Of a stretch of 64,000 nucleotides of DNA, positions 22,058-33,076 are shown one piece after another (positions within the stretch are counted from its first letter, which is position 1; each line of letters begins with the position of its first letter). The notes under the pieces were generated by a model. It saw nothing but the letters and a program-made list of their open reading frames with translations. It did no database searches and was not told the origin of the DNA. The stretch spans positions 1,674,001-1,738,000 of the forward strand of contig PZJY01000006.1 in NCBI GenBank assembly GCA_031472005.1. The letters are read 5' to 3'. This stretch comes from Tetracladium setigerum (lineage: Eukaryota > Ascomycota > Leotiomycetes > Helotiales). The translations under genes and the position numbers were made by a program.

Positions 22058-22517
22058 TCACGAAGAGGATTTCTGACGGCCGAGAACATGACCGCTTGAG
22101 CTAACAAGGAACCCTGCGTCTGAAGACTGACCATGATCATTCGAGTGGCCCTGGTCTTCGTCATCCTGCGAGTACTCTTCTTCTTGATAGTCATCCTCAG
22201 AATATCTCTGCTACAGGTCCATTTTGTGTACCATGTTCCTCCCGTTCTTGTATGTCTGAAGGGACGGCTTGAGATGTCTTCGATGGAGAGGAGGAAGGAT
22301 ATCCATCGGACTCGAATTCGTCAGAAGAGGAGTCGTAGCAGACGTATCGGTGAGGTGGGGGGGAGAGAGAGGTAGTCATACTGGTGGTTGTAGTAGTGAG
22401 TGAGGTGGGTGGTGGCTCCAGATCGGTTTTGGGAGGTTTCGGGGTTGGATGTGGAGGGGTAGATTTCGACTCGATGAATAAGGTATCATAAAGGTGTTTG
22501 CGACGGGTAGCTCTCAT
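22058..22517 (-). pseudogene. Small Ser/Pro/acidic orphan, frame-broken
   Basis: Starting at the ATG at 22515-22517, the frame reads MRATRRKHLYDTLFIESKST, then a Pro/Thr-rich stretch and YVCYDSSSDEFESDGYPSSSPSK, and stops at 22197. Another frame continues with coding-like acidic sequence (EDDYQEEEYSQDDEDQGHSN) to a TGA at 22058. No plausible intron joins the two, so it is either broken or a base is wrong. Family unknown. It lies near the right end of the island. Confidence 0.35.
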
Positions 22518-22707
22518 TTAGTAGAGCAAGCGCAGGAGGTGGTATTCATTCGGCATGCTTTTGCTGTTGTCTCTGAAACCTTAGGTTGCGCAGGGTGGAA
22601 GTATTTGGAGGCTTGGTGGAGGCTGGTGGAGGTAGGTACAGTAACAGCAGGTCACTTAACTCCGTACAGGTAGGTGTACACAGGTAGGTGGTGGAATGCC
22701 GAAGCCT

Positions 22708-22785
22708 CGCCAAGCATTGCTGACATAATGCTTGGCGGAAAGCATGTCGGCTTTGCAACGGGTTTTCCGGCGAACCTTACGCCGG
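22708..22785. repeat. Two perfect hairpins next to the tRNA remnant
   Basis: An 11-bp inverted repeat CGCCAAGCATT (22708-22718) / AATGCTTGGCG (22727-22737) with an 8-nt loop. A 6-bp one, CCGGCG (22767-22772) / CGCCGG (22780-22785), ends 5 nt before the tRNA-derived repeat. They could be recombinase arm or end structures. Confidence 0.6.
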
Positions 22786-22790
22786 GTACA

Positions 22791-22820
22791 AGATTGCAGG
22801 TTCGATCCCTGCGTAGGTCA
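22791..22820 (+). repeat. tRNA-end direct repeat, right copy (att-like)
   Basis: The isolated 3' end of a tRNA-Arg-like gene (variable loop, T arm, acceptor 3' strand, discriminator A). It has no matching D arm or anticodon arm upstream. It differs from 15189-15218 at three positions; two of these are a compensatory T-stem pair (T-A to C-G). T-rich flanking sequence follows, as after the intact gene. Confidence 0.75.
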
Positions 22821-23564
22821 ATCAGCACGTTCTATTATCCTTTTTTGAATCTTTTGTGCACTTTTTTTGGAGGGAAATTCGCTTCGTGGAAGTTTTTTTT
22901 TGGACCCTCTTTTCGCCAAGCGAATGTCGGGATTTGTTTCATTCACTTGAGCGATATCACGTAATCAGAGTGAGGGAGAGCACTTTAATTATGGGATGAA
23001 GCAAGTGGTAAGCTCTTGTTCTATTCATTTATGTCAATCTATCTAAGATACTGGTGGGATATACTGCCTGGTAACGATGGTCAGTTGACCATTGCACCAA
23101 TATGGCTAAGCGAGGACGGTAGCCAGCGGCAGTAATCCTAAGCTTCGGACACGACATTCCATTGTTGGATTGGAATGTCTTTACCTCTATATAACTTGGT
23201 ATCTTTGTTCTAATATTCTAACTGATTAGATTAAAGAAGTCGAGGGGCATGGTTTTTGTCTACTTTATTCTAATAACATTCATCAACCATGGCCTTCGGT
23301 AGGATGAATCTCAAGAGCCTTTCGTAGTCTGCCAAAGGCGGTGGGAGATCAGCATCAATCATGCATAAGTTCAAGTCAAGTGTGGCTGGTATTGCATTTC
23401 TGTGGCGGTGAAAGGTCCCAGTTCCATCCATCCAGTCCGAGAGCCTTCCTAGGCGCGGGCTGATCCTCGAAGCGCCTTTGTCACAGGCGACAGGGCTGCG
23501 ACGTCTGGTCGACCATTCCCCCAGTCCCAGTCCAACTCCCCCCCAAGATGCGAGGCCCAAGACA
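22821..23564. other. Intergenic region between island and BCK1
   Basis: T-run-rich at 22840-22905. Two short palindromes follow: TGGTCA/TGACCA near 23078 and ACATTCCA/TGGAATGT near 23155-23178. The last 250 b are probably BCK1 promoter and leader. No gene recognised. Confidence 0.45.
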
Positions 23565-26500
23565 ATGAGCCCTCGATCCCCCTCAACTCGATCGAACATA
23601 TCCGATATTAGTAGAGTGACAGAATCCCCCGGCAGCTATACTGGCCAAGATCTGCGGGTTCCAGAGGAGTATGTTTTGTTTCATGAAATTCTGGGTCGCG
23701 TCGTCGAGACATAGCACCAACACCCATTGTAGGCGAGAGAAGATGTCCGGACTATGTTAGGACTTGAACTGCTCCTCGTACCGGTGCCTCTCATGAATTA
23801 CCTACCTAGACATATACTGACTTGTCGCTTAACTAGCCTCCTCTTGAACGACGTCCCAACCTATGCTCGTCCCTCGGCCTTGATCATTCCGTTTGGAAGC
23901 AGTACCTCGCCCTACCCTTCCTTCAGCGCATCATCTAGCTCCTCAGTCCGGCCACGAGCCCATTCGAACGATCCTTTGTTTGTGCAACTGAACAACACAT
24001 ATCGCGCTGCTCATTCTCCAATGTATCATCCGCCGGGCCAGAGGCACCCGTCCGCGCAAGATGGATCCAGGCCATACATTCCCCCACCCCCTCCTCTTAT
24101 TTCACCTCCAGCACAACAGCACATGCTGGGGACTATGAACCTTCCTCCTCCTCCACCAAGACAAGTTCAGCATGGGGGCGTCATGATCCCACCCCCACCT
24201 CCTCCTCCCAATAACTGGCAGAATAGTTGGGGACGACAATATGATGCCAGAGGCTTTCCTTTGCCACCACCGAACCCTCCCTCGAATACCCAGCATGCCA
24301 CATATAATCCCAGTCAAACGTATATCGGCCACCAACCACCCCCGTTATCCATCCCCCCACCTCCAGCGAGCGAGCATCAAATGTCTGCAACCTACATCCC
24401 ACATGGTGATTCGTTTGGCCCGGGAGTTGGAATTCCTGGTTTTGGAAGACAGCAGGAACCAAGTTTCAATAGGGGTGATAGCTCAGAATTCTCCTCTATA
24501 TCAGACAATTCGAGGAGTGCGAGGTCAGACCAACAGACTTTGATGACGCCTTTAGACGATGTAGGAAGTTTCTACCAAGACCGAGAACGTGCCTATCAGT
24601 CCCAAACCCCAATTACTCGCCTTGGAAATGATTATCTGCCAGCAAATTACAGCTCCTCACCCGGAGGCGCAAACATGCCGCAGCAGTCTGGGAACCGTGC
24701 GTTGAACATGAACAGCCATCAACACTCGACTAGTAGCAACTCTAATATTCTGAACTCACCCAATGATGCAGGATCCCAGTGGACAATGGACCGTGTAGTT
24801 TTGTGGTTGGGAAGCAACCAATTCTCGAATGATTGGCAAGAAACATTCAAGGCTTTAAACATCTATGGCAATGTGTTTCTGGAGCTTGGCAGCGGTCATG
24901 GAGGACGAGGCAACTTCGGCATGATGCACCAACAAGTTTACCCTCGACTGGCGAAAGAATGTTCTCACAGTGGTACTGGCTGGGATCAAGCAAGAGAACG
25001 CGAAGAAGGGAAACGAATGCGCCGTTTGATCAGAGGCATTGTTACTGGCAGAGCGCCTGAAGTCATGAAGCCATCACATGTTCGTCGAGAATCGTCCACT
25101 GCGAATATGACTAGCGCAGGTACAGATGGAACTGCTGAAAGCTCGCCTAATATGAGCCGAGAGGTGCATGTGTCTACTCCGAGTACTGCGAATGGCGAAG
25201 ACGAGAGCCCGGGCAAGCAAATGTTCAAAGGCCAACCGCAAGGCGCCTTCGGTGTACGCAGGCTTTCCAGTCGTAGTATCACCATGCCAATTCCAGGACA
25301 TAGCAACAATATATCTGTGGATTCAGACCTACAAAACCGAGGGGCACACCGCGAGGCTCTGAGGTCGGCTGATATCGATGGTTCACGACGACACAGTCCT
25401 CGAGCTAGTAGCGAGACTGGCGAGGGAGGGCCTTTCAGAGGAGCTGCGCTTCGGATGGACGGAAGTCCAAAAAGTGAAAGTCCTGGAGGATTTCCGAGCT
25501 ATTATGGGCACAATGGTGGAAATCTTTCGGCATCCCCTCACAGTAGTCGATTTGGGCACCGCGCCACCAACAGCACCGATTCCATCTCCTCAAGCACCGC
25601 TATCTACGGTTCTGGTGTCCCACCAGGTGCCAGTCAAGCATTGCGAGGTGGCTTGGGAGGTGGTATCGGAGATTTGAACCTTGCTCGAAACCAAGATAGC
25701 CGACGACACGGTGTTGATGGCGCCCGGCCCTCGCCCCTGGATTCTGGTGATAGATCGGCTGTCAGTGAATTGCCAATGTCTGCGAAGGAGCCTAAAGGCT
25801 TTCTAAAACACTTTCGAAAGAAGAAGAAGGAGGATGGAGTTGCACCTTCCCCCGAGGAACCAAACCTTGAATCTCCTACCAGTCCGTCTTTGAACTTTAG
25901 ACCGCCGTTCATGGGCAATGGCAAGATCAGTAATTCGAGCGAAACCTCACTTGATCGGCCTTCTTCTACATTCTCCGCCTCTGAATATGACAGATTCGCC
26001 CACACACGCGGACGAAGAAATGGCGCAGGGAGAAGTTTCATTTTGGTAACAATAGACGGCGTGAACTATCGAATGTGCGAGGTCACAGATATCGACACGG
26101 CCGGCGAGCTTCGTCACCTGGTTTGCATGAATATGGGTATCAAGGACACAGATTCAATACAATTCTATGCAACAGACCTCGGGAAAACCGATCACGAGGA
26201 GGCTCTCGACGACCAAAAATTGCTTCTGCACAGAAGAACGAAAGCTGATGCTTCGGGGACTCTGAAGTTCTTCATTCGAGCCGCTGCAGGCTCTTCTTCA
26301 AATCATTCAGGCGCAAATGGCATTAGGTTTGGCCACAAGGCGGGGCTTTCACCAGGTCTTCCTTCCTCAACCCCGTTGGATGAAGAAGCCTACGCAGCGC
26401 TGAATGGTGGTCGACGTCGCTCAAGTTCATCCCCGCCAAGCTCAAGACAAAATACGGTGAAGGCGACGGCGCCATCATCCCAAGAAACAGCGACACTGCC

Positions 26501-29415
26501 AGCCACAGAACCACAATCAGATCCCATCAGAGATAGATTACTTCTCTTCAAAACACTGCAAGAGAGTGGAGAAAGTCAGCTTCCCGAATCCGAAAGGCAG
26601 GCTTTCATAGAATTGGCAGCCAGCGAACACAAGGCAGAGATGGAGCGAAGACAGAAAGCCTATTTGGCGACCAAAAAGAAGGCAAGCAAAGATGGACCCT
26701 CTGATTCATCAGTGGGCATTGTGGGCCGGAACGTTGATTTTGACCAGCCACGAAATTCGCCGTTTGAAGATAAGAAAATGGATGTCTTGCTCCCTCAGAG
26801 AAAGCCACCTCCACCTCCAGCAGAATCGGCAACTCTGATAAAAGCCAACTCCCTGAGTAAGAAGACGGGTCAGCAGGCAGGCATGCAGTTACGGACGACA
26901 TCTTCAGGCTTTGACACTACTGGTAAACGCTTTTCAGGCGGTGAAACATCCCCCAGCTTATCTCCTGAAATGTCAGAGCATAGTCGGCGTAAGCCTGTAC
27001 CTCCTTCACCACAAGCTGGTGGTGGGATTGCAGCAGCCCTCGTTGGAATGGGTTCTCGCCTTGGAGGAGTTGGCCAACCAGGACATAATGGTCTGATATC
27101 GAACACCAACAAGAAATTACCTTCTCCTGGCAATGAACAGGCAGATCGTGGTAGAACAGCCATGTCTACCGTTGATTTTGGAACTCCTGGTTCCGGAAGG
27201 AGCAGCCCGAGATCAACGAGTGGTACCCCGGGCAGTACTACCTGGGGTAAAGGAGACACACCGTTCATCGTTCCTGACTATCGCGAAGACCCATCAGAAA
27301 GTGCCCGCAACCTGTCTCTTAAGCTTCCGGCAGCTCCATCCATGAACAAGCTCCGCGAAGAAGAACTTAGGCGAGCAAAATCTCCGGGTGAGCTGAGCCC
27401 AAATAGTGCCCACGAAACCCCTGCTGGTATGTTCGTTCCCGGCAATCGGAAGTCTTACGGGCCCGACTTGGACTTCCAAGAATCAAATGTCGTTTTCCAG
27501 AATACCGCACCACAAGATCAAGATGACTCCGATGACGATTCGGACGATGGCCTCTTCGCTGTCCCAATTGCATCCCGCCAACCAGTCAAGAAGTCAAGCA
27601 TGAGAATTAGAAGAGATGCCTCTGGTGACGAGACGGGTGATAGTGATGGTGCTGGAAAGCGTCCTAACCTGACTATCCGAACCTCGAGATCCAAAAAGGG
27701 ACTTTCGGTATCTTTCACATCCCCTCAACTCAGTGCAGCACCAAAGTTCAACAACCAGACTCCGGTCGCCGAAGAGATGGACTCTGTCGATGGTATGAAC
27801 AGACAAGCTGTTCCCAGGCGCCGAACCCCTGGGTCAAGCACTTCTGAAGGTGGTTGGACCCCGACTCTCAGGAAGAGATGAACGCCAAGCTCCTCCGACG
27901 GGAATCTTTTGCTCGAGAAGATGTATGGGCAAGCAGACCTCCAGCGGAAGCCTTGATCAATCATCTTGATGATTTCTTCCCCAATTTAGATCTTGACCAG
28001 CCTGTGCTTGAAGAAGGAGCAGGCTCTTCACCTCCAGTTTCACCAATCGCAGAAGGCGATACCATGGATAACCTTGCATCACAAATGGGAATGGCAGGAC
28101 CCTCTAGGCCCGCTCAAACCGGCACTATGCAATCCAGCACATCTTACAATGATAGCGATACTCTCGGCTCGGACCAGTCGACACTGAAAGCTCTGGAAAG
28201 ACCAGGCTCCGTGCAAAGCATTGCTCAACGAAATGTTCGCCGATCTGGTGGTCTTGGACGCATGAAGTCCATCCGTGAGGTTGCGAGAGGAGCCCACGAA
28301 GCCAACAAACGCTTCACAGCTGGCGCACCAGTTCCCCAAGGACCCAACACAAGCTCAATCTTGCGCCGAAAGAGCACCAAGATGTTTGGTGCCAATATTG
28401 TGCAGATTAAACCTCAGCGTGGAAGCATGATTATGCCCCAGATTCCACAAGATACCATCCCCAAGAGACAAGCAACCTTCCGATGGTTCAAAGGCCAACT
28501 GATTGGGAAAGGCACCTATGGCCGTGTCTACCTGGGAATGAACGCCACAACCGGTGAGTTCTTGGCTGTCAAGCAAGTCGAAGTCAATGCGAAAGCAGCT
28601 GGAGGAGACAAGAACAAAATGCGAGAGTTGGTTGCTGCACTCGATCAAGAAATTGATACCATGCAACATCTTGACCATGTCAACATCGTTCAATATCTGG
28701 GTTGTGAGCGAAAAGAGATGTCAATCAGTATCTTCCTCGAATATATCTCTGGTGGTAGTGTAGGGAGTTGTTTGAGGAAGCATGGCAAGTTCGAGGAGGT
28801 AGTTGTCAGTTCCCTGACCCGCCAAACACTAGACGGGCTGTCTTATCTCCATCGCGAGGGCATCCTTCATCGAGATTTGAAGGCAGACAACATCTTACTG
28901 GATCTTGATGGAACTTGCAAGATTTCCGATTTTGGCATTTCAAAGAAAACAGATAACATCTATGGTAACGATGCCTCCAACTCGATGCAAGGCTCCGTTT
29001 TCTGGATGGCACCTGAAGTCGTACGCTCACAAGGGCATGGCTACTCTGCAAAGGTAGACATTTGGTCCCTTGGATGTGTCGTCCTCGAAATGTTTGCAGG
29101 TCGCAGACCCTGGAGCAAAGAAGAGACTGTCGGCGCCATTTACAAGCTGGGAAGCCTGAATGAAGCGCCTCCTATTCCTGACGACGTGGCAGCAACCATC
29201 AGTCCCTTAGCCGTGGCATTCATGGCAGATTGCTTTACAATGTTAGTAATTCCATTCCAATCCATAAAACAAGACACATGCTAACTCAGAACAGCGTCCC
29301 CTCAGAGCGTCCTACAGCGGAGACACTTTTGTCTCAACATCCATTCTGTGAATTGGATCCTAATTACAACTTTTTGGATACGAATCTATACGCGAAGATC
29401 AGAGGCGCATTTTAG
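23565..29415 (+). CDS. BCK1: MAPKKK of the cell-wall-integrity pathway (Bck1 type)
   Basis: My model has exons 23565-23668, 23837-29241 and 29295-29415. With one base added it gives a clean frame of 1876 aa. Pro-rich N-terminal region (PPPPPLISPP); SAM-like domain at about 349-435 (WTMDRVVLWLGSNQFSNDW); Ras-association-like domain at about 766-850 (FILVTIDGVNYRMCEV). The C-terminal Ser/Thr kinase starts near 1584: GKGTYGRVY glycine loop, AVKQVEV Lys, HRDLKADN, DFG, APEV, DIWSLGC. The kinase frame separates from the rest at 27856-27857; TGGACCCC read as TGGGACCCC restores GGWDPDSQEEMNAK. It phosphorylates the MKK1/2-type MAPKK downstream of Pkc1. The first exon is less certain than the rest. 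Confidence 0.9.
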
Positions 29416-29965
29416 GAGCATATTTGATGGGATACTTAGCGGTACTTGGCTTGGATAATGACGATTTGATGAAACTCCTGTACGCGTATAATTCGACTCT
29501 TTCTCCCTAATACTTTGGCGTCATTATAATACTTCTTTGGAATGCGAAGCGAAAGGCGTGATGGATGCAAAATCGATGAGATATCCTTGCTTTTGGAACT
29601 TGGGAATCTGTATGAGTGTATAGCTAGATGTTATGACAATACGATGGTTTAAACACATGCAATGATCTAACCTCTGCTCGGTTCGACGACAGTTTTGAGC
29701 TGTTGTGTCGATAGTTCATGAAAGCTGCGATCTGCTGCTCTAGGCTTTGTTCTTAGGCAAGGCTGGAGTCAATGAACGGCATTTTGATTGGTCAAAATCT
29801 TGCCGCTGACAACAAGGCTCAGCCTCATGATCGCTTAAAAATTACTCTGAATAGGTATCAAATCGAAGTTGGCCGTCGACTGAGCGCAGCGACACTCGAT
29901 ACTCTACTTATTTACTTTTGCTACTGAAGGGAACTTGAGTCTCTATCATATTCCTGTCAAGCACT
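29416..29965. other. Intergenic region
   Basis: BCK1 3' flank and TSR4 promoter. No gene recognised. Confidence 0.4.
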
Positions 29966-31337
29966 ATGGCGCCATATGATAGCGACTCCTCTGGGGATGA
30001 GGGAGACGACGACTACTCCAAAACGAATGTGGTACTCGGTTTCGCAGCAAAAGAATCGGCAGAACAAGTTGATTCTATCAGCCATTTGGGAGGCACACCT
30101 GTGAGTTACTTCTACCACTGCCTTTCCCTTTTAATACCATCCGCGTGTTCTACAAGAAGCGATCATTTAACTAATAATTTTTCTTCGAAATCCTGCAGGA
30201 CTGGATCGACCCCGCTACCCCTCCATGCGCCAAACTCGCAAGATGCAAAGTCTGCAACGACATGCTGGTTCTTCTCCTGCAACTGAACGGCGATCTACCA
30301 GAAGTATTTCTTGGTCACGAGAGACGAATTTACGTGTTGGGATGTAGGCGAAAAACATGTAGGAGGAAGGAAGGAAGCGTTCGGGCCTTGAGAGGAGTTC
30401 GTATTACACAAACCGTCAAGAAACCCGTAGAGGTAAAAGCAGAGGAACCAAGGCCTGCAGTGCACATCGGGGAGAGTTTATTTGGGGCGAAACCAACTTC
30501 TGGTGGAGCTGTATTGGGAAATCCCTTTTCGATGGGCGGAGGAAATGCGAATCCTTTCTCAACACCATCATCTGCTTCGGCAACTACGGGCTCAAGCAAT
30601 CCTTTTGCAGTGGCTGGTCTGCCTTCACCCTCGGTACTCTCTGCTAAACCACCACAGGCAACCTCGCCAACTCCAGACCTCCCAAAAACATTCGCGTCCG
30701 CGCTCTCCCTCAACAATACACAATCAAACAAATTCGGACCCCCACCACCTCCTCAACCTTGGCCACAAGAATCCGAACTTCCACCTCCTTACCCCTCATA
30801 CTACCTAGAAGATGACTCTGAATGGCTCGACAAAATCTCCGAGCCGGAAATGCCTCCCCAAATGATGGAAATAGATGAATCTGGCGGCAGCGGCGGCGGA
30901 AAAGAAGACAAGGATGTCTACGAAAGCACGATTGATAAACAATTTCAGAAGTTTGCGGATCGATTGGCGCAGAATCCGGAACAGGTTATTAGGTATGAGT
31001 TCAAGGGGCATCCATTGCTTTACTCGAAGTCGGATGATGTAGGCAAGTTATTTTCTTCGGGGAGTGGGGAGAGGGCAAAGTGAGTGTGGACAATGGAAGT
31101 GGGAATAAGATTCCTAGGTGTGCGAATTGTGGGAGCGGGAGAGTATTTGAGGTGCAGTTGACGCCACATGCTATTATGGAGTTGGAGAGTGAGGAAGCGG
31201 GGTTGGATGGAATGGAGTGGGGAACAGTTGTAGTAGGTGTTTGTGAGAAGGATTGCAATGAGAAAGGAGTAGAGGGAAATGGGGTTGGTTATGTAGAAGA
31301 ATGGGCCGGTGTGCAGTGGGAGGAGTTGAGGAGGTAG
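29966..31337 (+). CDS. TSR4: 20S rRNA accumulation protein 4 / PDCD2-like ribosome biogenesis factor
   Basis: Exon 1 is 29966-30100 and exon 2 starts at 30199 after a GTGAGT...TGCAG intron. The N-terminal half has VVLGFAAKES, HLGGTPDWIDPATPP and the zinc-binding CKVCNDMLVLLLQLNGDLPE. The C-terminal domain has YEFKGHPLLYSKSDDVGKLF, then in another frame IPRCANCGSGRVFEVQLTPHAI. The frames join if one base is added in the G-rich stretch 31059-31080, giving 424 aa. Tsr4/PDCD2 proteins are dedicated chaperones of ribosomal protein uS5 (Rps2) in the cytoplasm and are needed for 40S maturation. Convergent with eIF3k. Confidence 0.87.
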
Positions 31338-31637
31338 AAAGGGATCGATTTGCAGAGCATGAAGATAGAGAATTAGCAACGGTTATAACAAATAGAGAGC
31401 AGTTTAAAAAGCTTAGATTATTTTCTCGGGTTGGTGGGAGAGTATCTAATTTATAGTATATGTTTGAGGTTTCTATTCTCAACGATGTATCTCAAAGCTA
31501 GTAGAGCTAACGTAATATCGTTGTCGTTCATCATTTGAGTATCGTCAAAAGGCCTTCATTTGCCGCAATATGCCCTCCAACTCCACAAACGCCATCCATG
31601 CCATGCAGAATATAACCCAGCTTCGGAACACTCTATC
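31338..31637. other. Convergent 3' flanks of TSR4 and eIF3k
   Basis: Nothing recognised. Confidence 0.4.
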
Positions 31638-32599
31638 TCAAGCAGGTTGCTCGTATGCACGTCTAAGAACCCTTGAGAATTGGTCGATCTTGACGTTTTC
31701 TCGTACAACAGTGCTCTTTGCCTCGTTCTCCTTGTTCAATGGAACCTTGACCACAGCACCCTCGATTTCCCATCCACATACACCAGTGACGAACTTATTG
31801 AAGGCCTCGCCATTCATTCCCAACCAAGATTCCAATAGTGGTCGCTCGATTTCTCGGACTGATTGTGAAATAGTGAGCGCAATTCGAATGCGAATTAACT
31901 CCTCGAAACCGTTTACATCAGCAGTCAAATCAGCATATAGATCGTCGCTATCCAGAGTGCTCCAGAAGGAAGAGTATGAGGCTTGGCCGAGGAGGTTATT
32001 GAGGACATTCAGCTTCTGAACCGCTTCGGAAAGGGGAGCATCACCAGCAGCTGGAAGGGCTGAAGAGGTAGAAATGGGGGTAAGGATGTGTGGTGGCAGG
32101 AGGTGGAGGGCGAGCGAGAAGTCGGGCGAAGGGAAGACGGTAAGGGATTTGACGAGGATGTTTGTGATGGTTTCGTCTTTGGTGAGGTGAGGGTTGAATT
32201 GGTACCTGGAAGAAACAGATGCTTGTTAGCGCACTGTTGAAAGTCTACGTGCACAATAATAACAGAATACGAAGAAATGTCTTTCAGATAGAGCTAATAA
32301 AAACTTCAAAAGGCTAGAGGGATTCATTCTCCATGCCCTCAGGTAATAGGAAACGTTCCGAAAACGGTCATCAGTTGACAAGTGAGGTCCACACGGACTC
32401 GAAGAGAACGGGAGACGAGAGCTGGCACTTACAGCTTCAGTAGCGCCAAATTGGCGTACATGTCAACCGTCTTGTCTTCGCATTGCGCTGTGACGTATTC
32501 TTGGAAGATTTGTGTAGTTTCGGGGTTGTAGCGATCCAAGCCATTCAGGATTGCATCGATGTGCTCTGGCCTGTCGGCATCGTCGAATGCGACACCCAT
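31638..32599 (-). CDS. Eukaryotic translation initiation factor 3 subunit k
   Basis: Exons 32433-32599 and 31638-32205, with a 227-b intron (GTAAGT...TTCCAG) joined as AAGCT|G; 244 aa. The N-terminus [49 protein letters not shown] and the C-terminal winged-helix/CSN8-like part ([26 protein letters not shown]...RRAYEQPA) identify eIF3k. It is a non-core subunit of the eIF3 octamer, present in filamentous fungi and absent from budding yeast. Two CACGTG boxes lie about 215-235 b upstream. Confidence 0.94.
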
Positions 32600-33076
32600 C
32601 TTGCTTCTATTTCTCTGCAGAGGTCTGATGTCTTCGAACCAGTTGGCTGCTTGCGTTGTTGGCTCCTACGCGACGAGCGGGGGAAGGAGGTGAAAGATGA
32701 TGAGCTGGTTGTGAGTGGTGTTTTGAGGTTTAAAAATTGGATTTAGGAAGTTCGTGAACAACCAACAAGCTTGGCAGCTCGTCGAGTGGGGGGAAATTAA
32801 GCGAGAACCTGATCACGTGTATGAAATCACGTGCAAACGTATGAGATTCGCTAGTTGATTTGAAGTAGCTTACTATCTAATTAGTACCTTACCTTACCTA
32901 GGTGGTAGAAGCATCGCATGGCAAGAGAAATTGGATTTGCAATGTTCATATTATGTCAATCTCATCCCCCAATCAATGAGCATCATCAAGTTTGATGTGA
33001 ACGAAAAACCTTTTTTGACGAAGGCTCAGGATCTGACCAATTATCTATCCACAAACTAGGCAATCCATTTCCCAGA
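32600..33076. promoter_or_regulatory. eIF3k promoter with paired CACGTG boxes
   Basis: ATCACGTG occurs twice, with cores at 32814-32819 and 32828-32833, 14 bp apart. The rest is 3' flank of UTP22. No gene seen. Confidence 0.5.

Larger units (their letters stand above)
15119..22820. mobile_element. Candidate tRNA-targeting integrative element
   Basis: The island runs from the intact tRNA-Arg gene to an isolated 30-nt copy of a tRNA-Arg 3' end (22791-22820), 7.6 kb beyond it. Inside are a tyrosine-recombinase-like gene, two divergent acidic-tail genes, an orphan basic gene, a small fragmentary orphan, and five clusters of phased CCRYGG motifs. None of the housekeeping genes that fill the rest of the window occurs in it. 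The boundaries are inferred from the tRNA-end repeat. I see no terminal inverted repeats, and the recombinase is internal rather than at an end. Confidence 0.5.

Noticed and set aside
22700..22820. A complete tRNA gene ending at 22820
   Set aside because: No D arm, no anticodon arm with U33 and no 5' acceptor strand pair with the 3' end; only the 3' part is present.
15119..22820. A classical Starship with the captain at the 5' edge and cargo downstream
   Set aside because: The recombinase is internal, the unit is under 8 kb and no recognised Starship target or terminal repeats are seen; a smaller tRNA-site element fits better.
23565..29415. Two separate genes: a SAM/RA protein and a kinase
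   Set aside because: The end of the first frame and the start of the second overlap by 28 b, and one added base fuses them into a standard Bck1 layout with an exact codon total.
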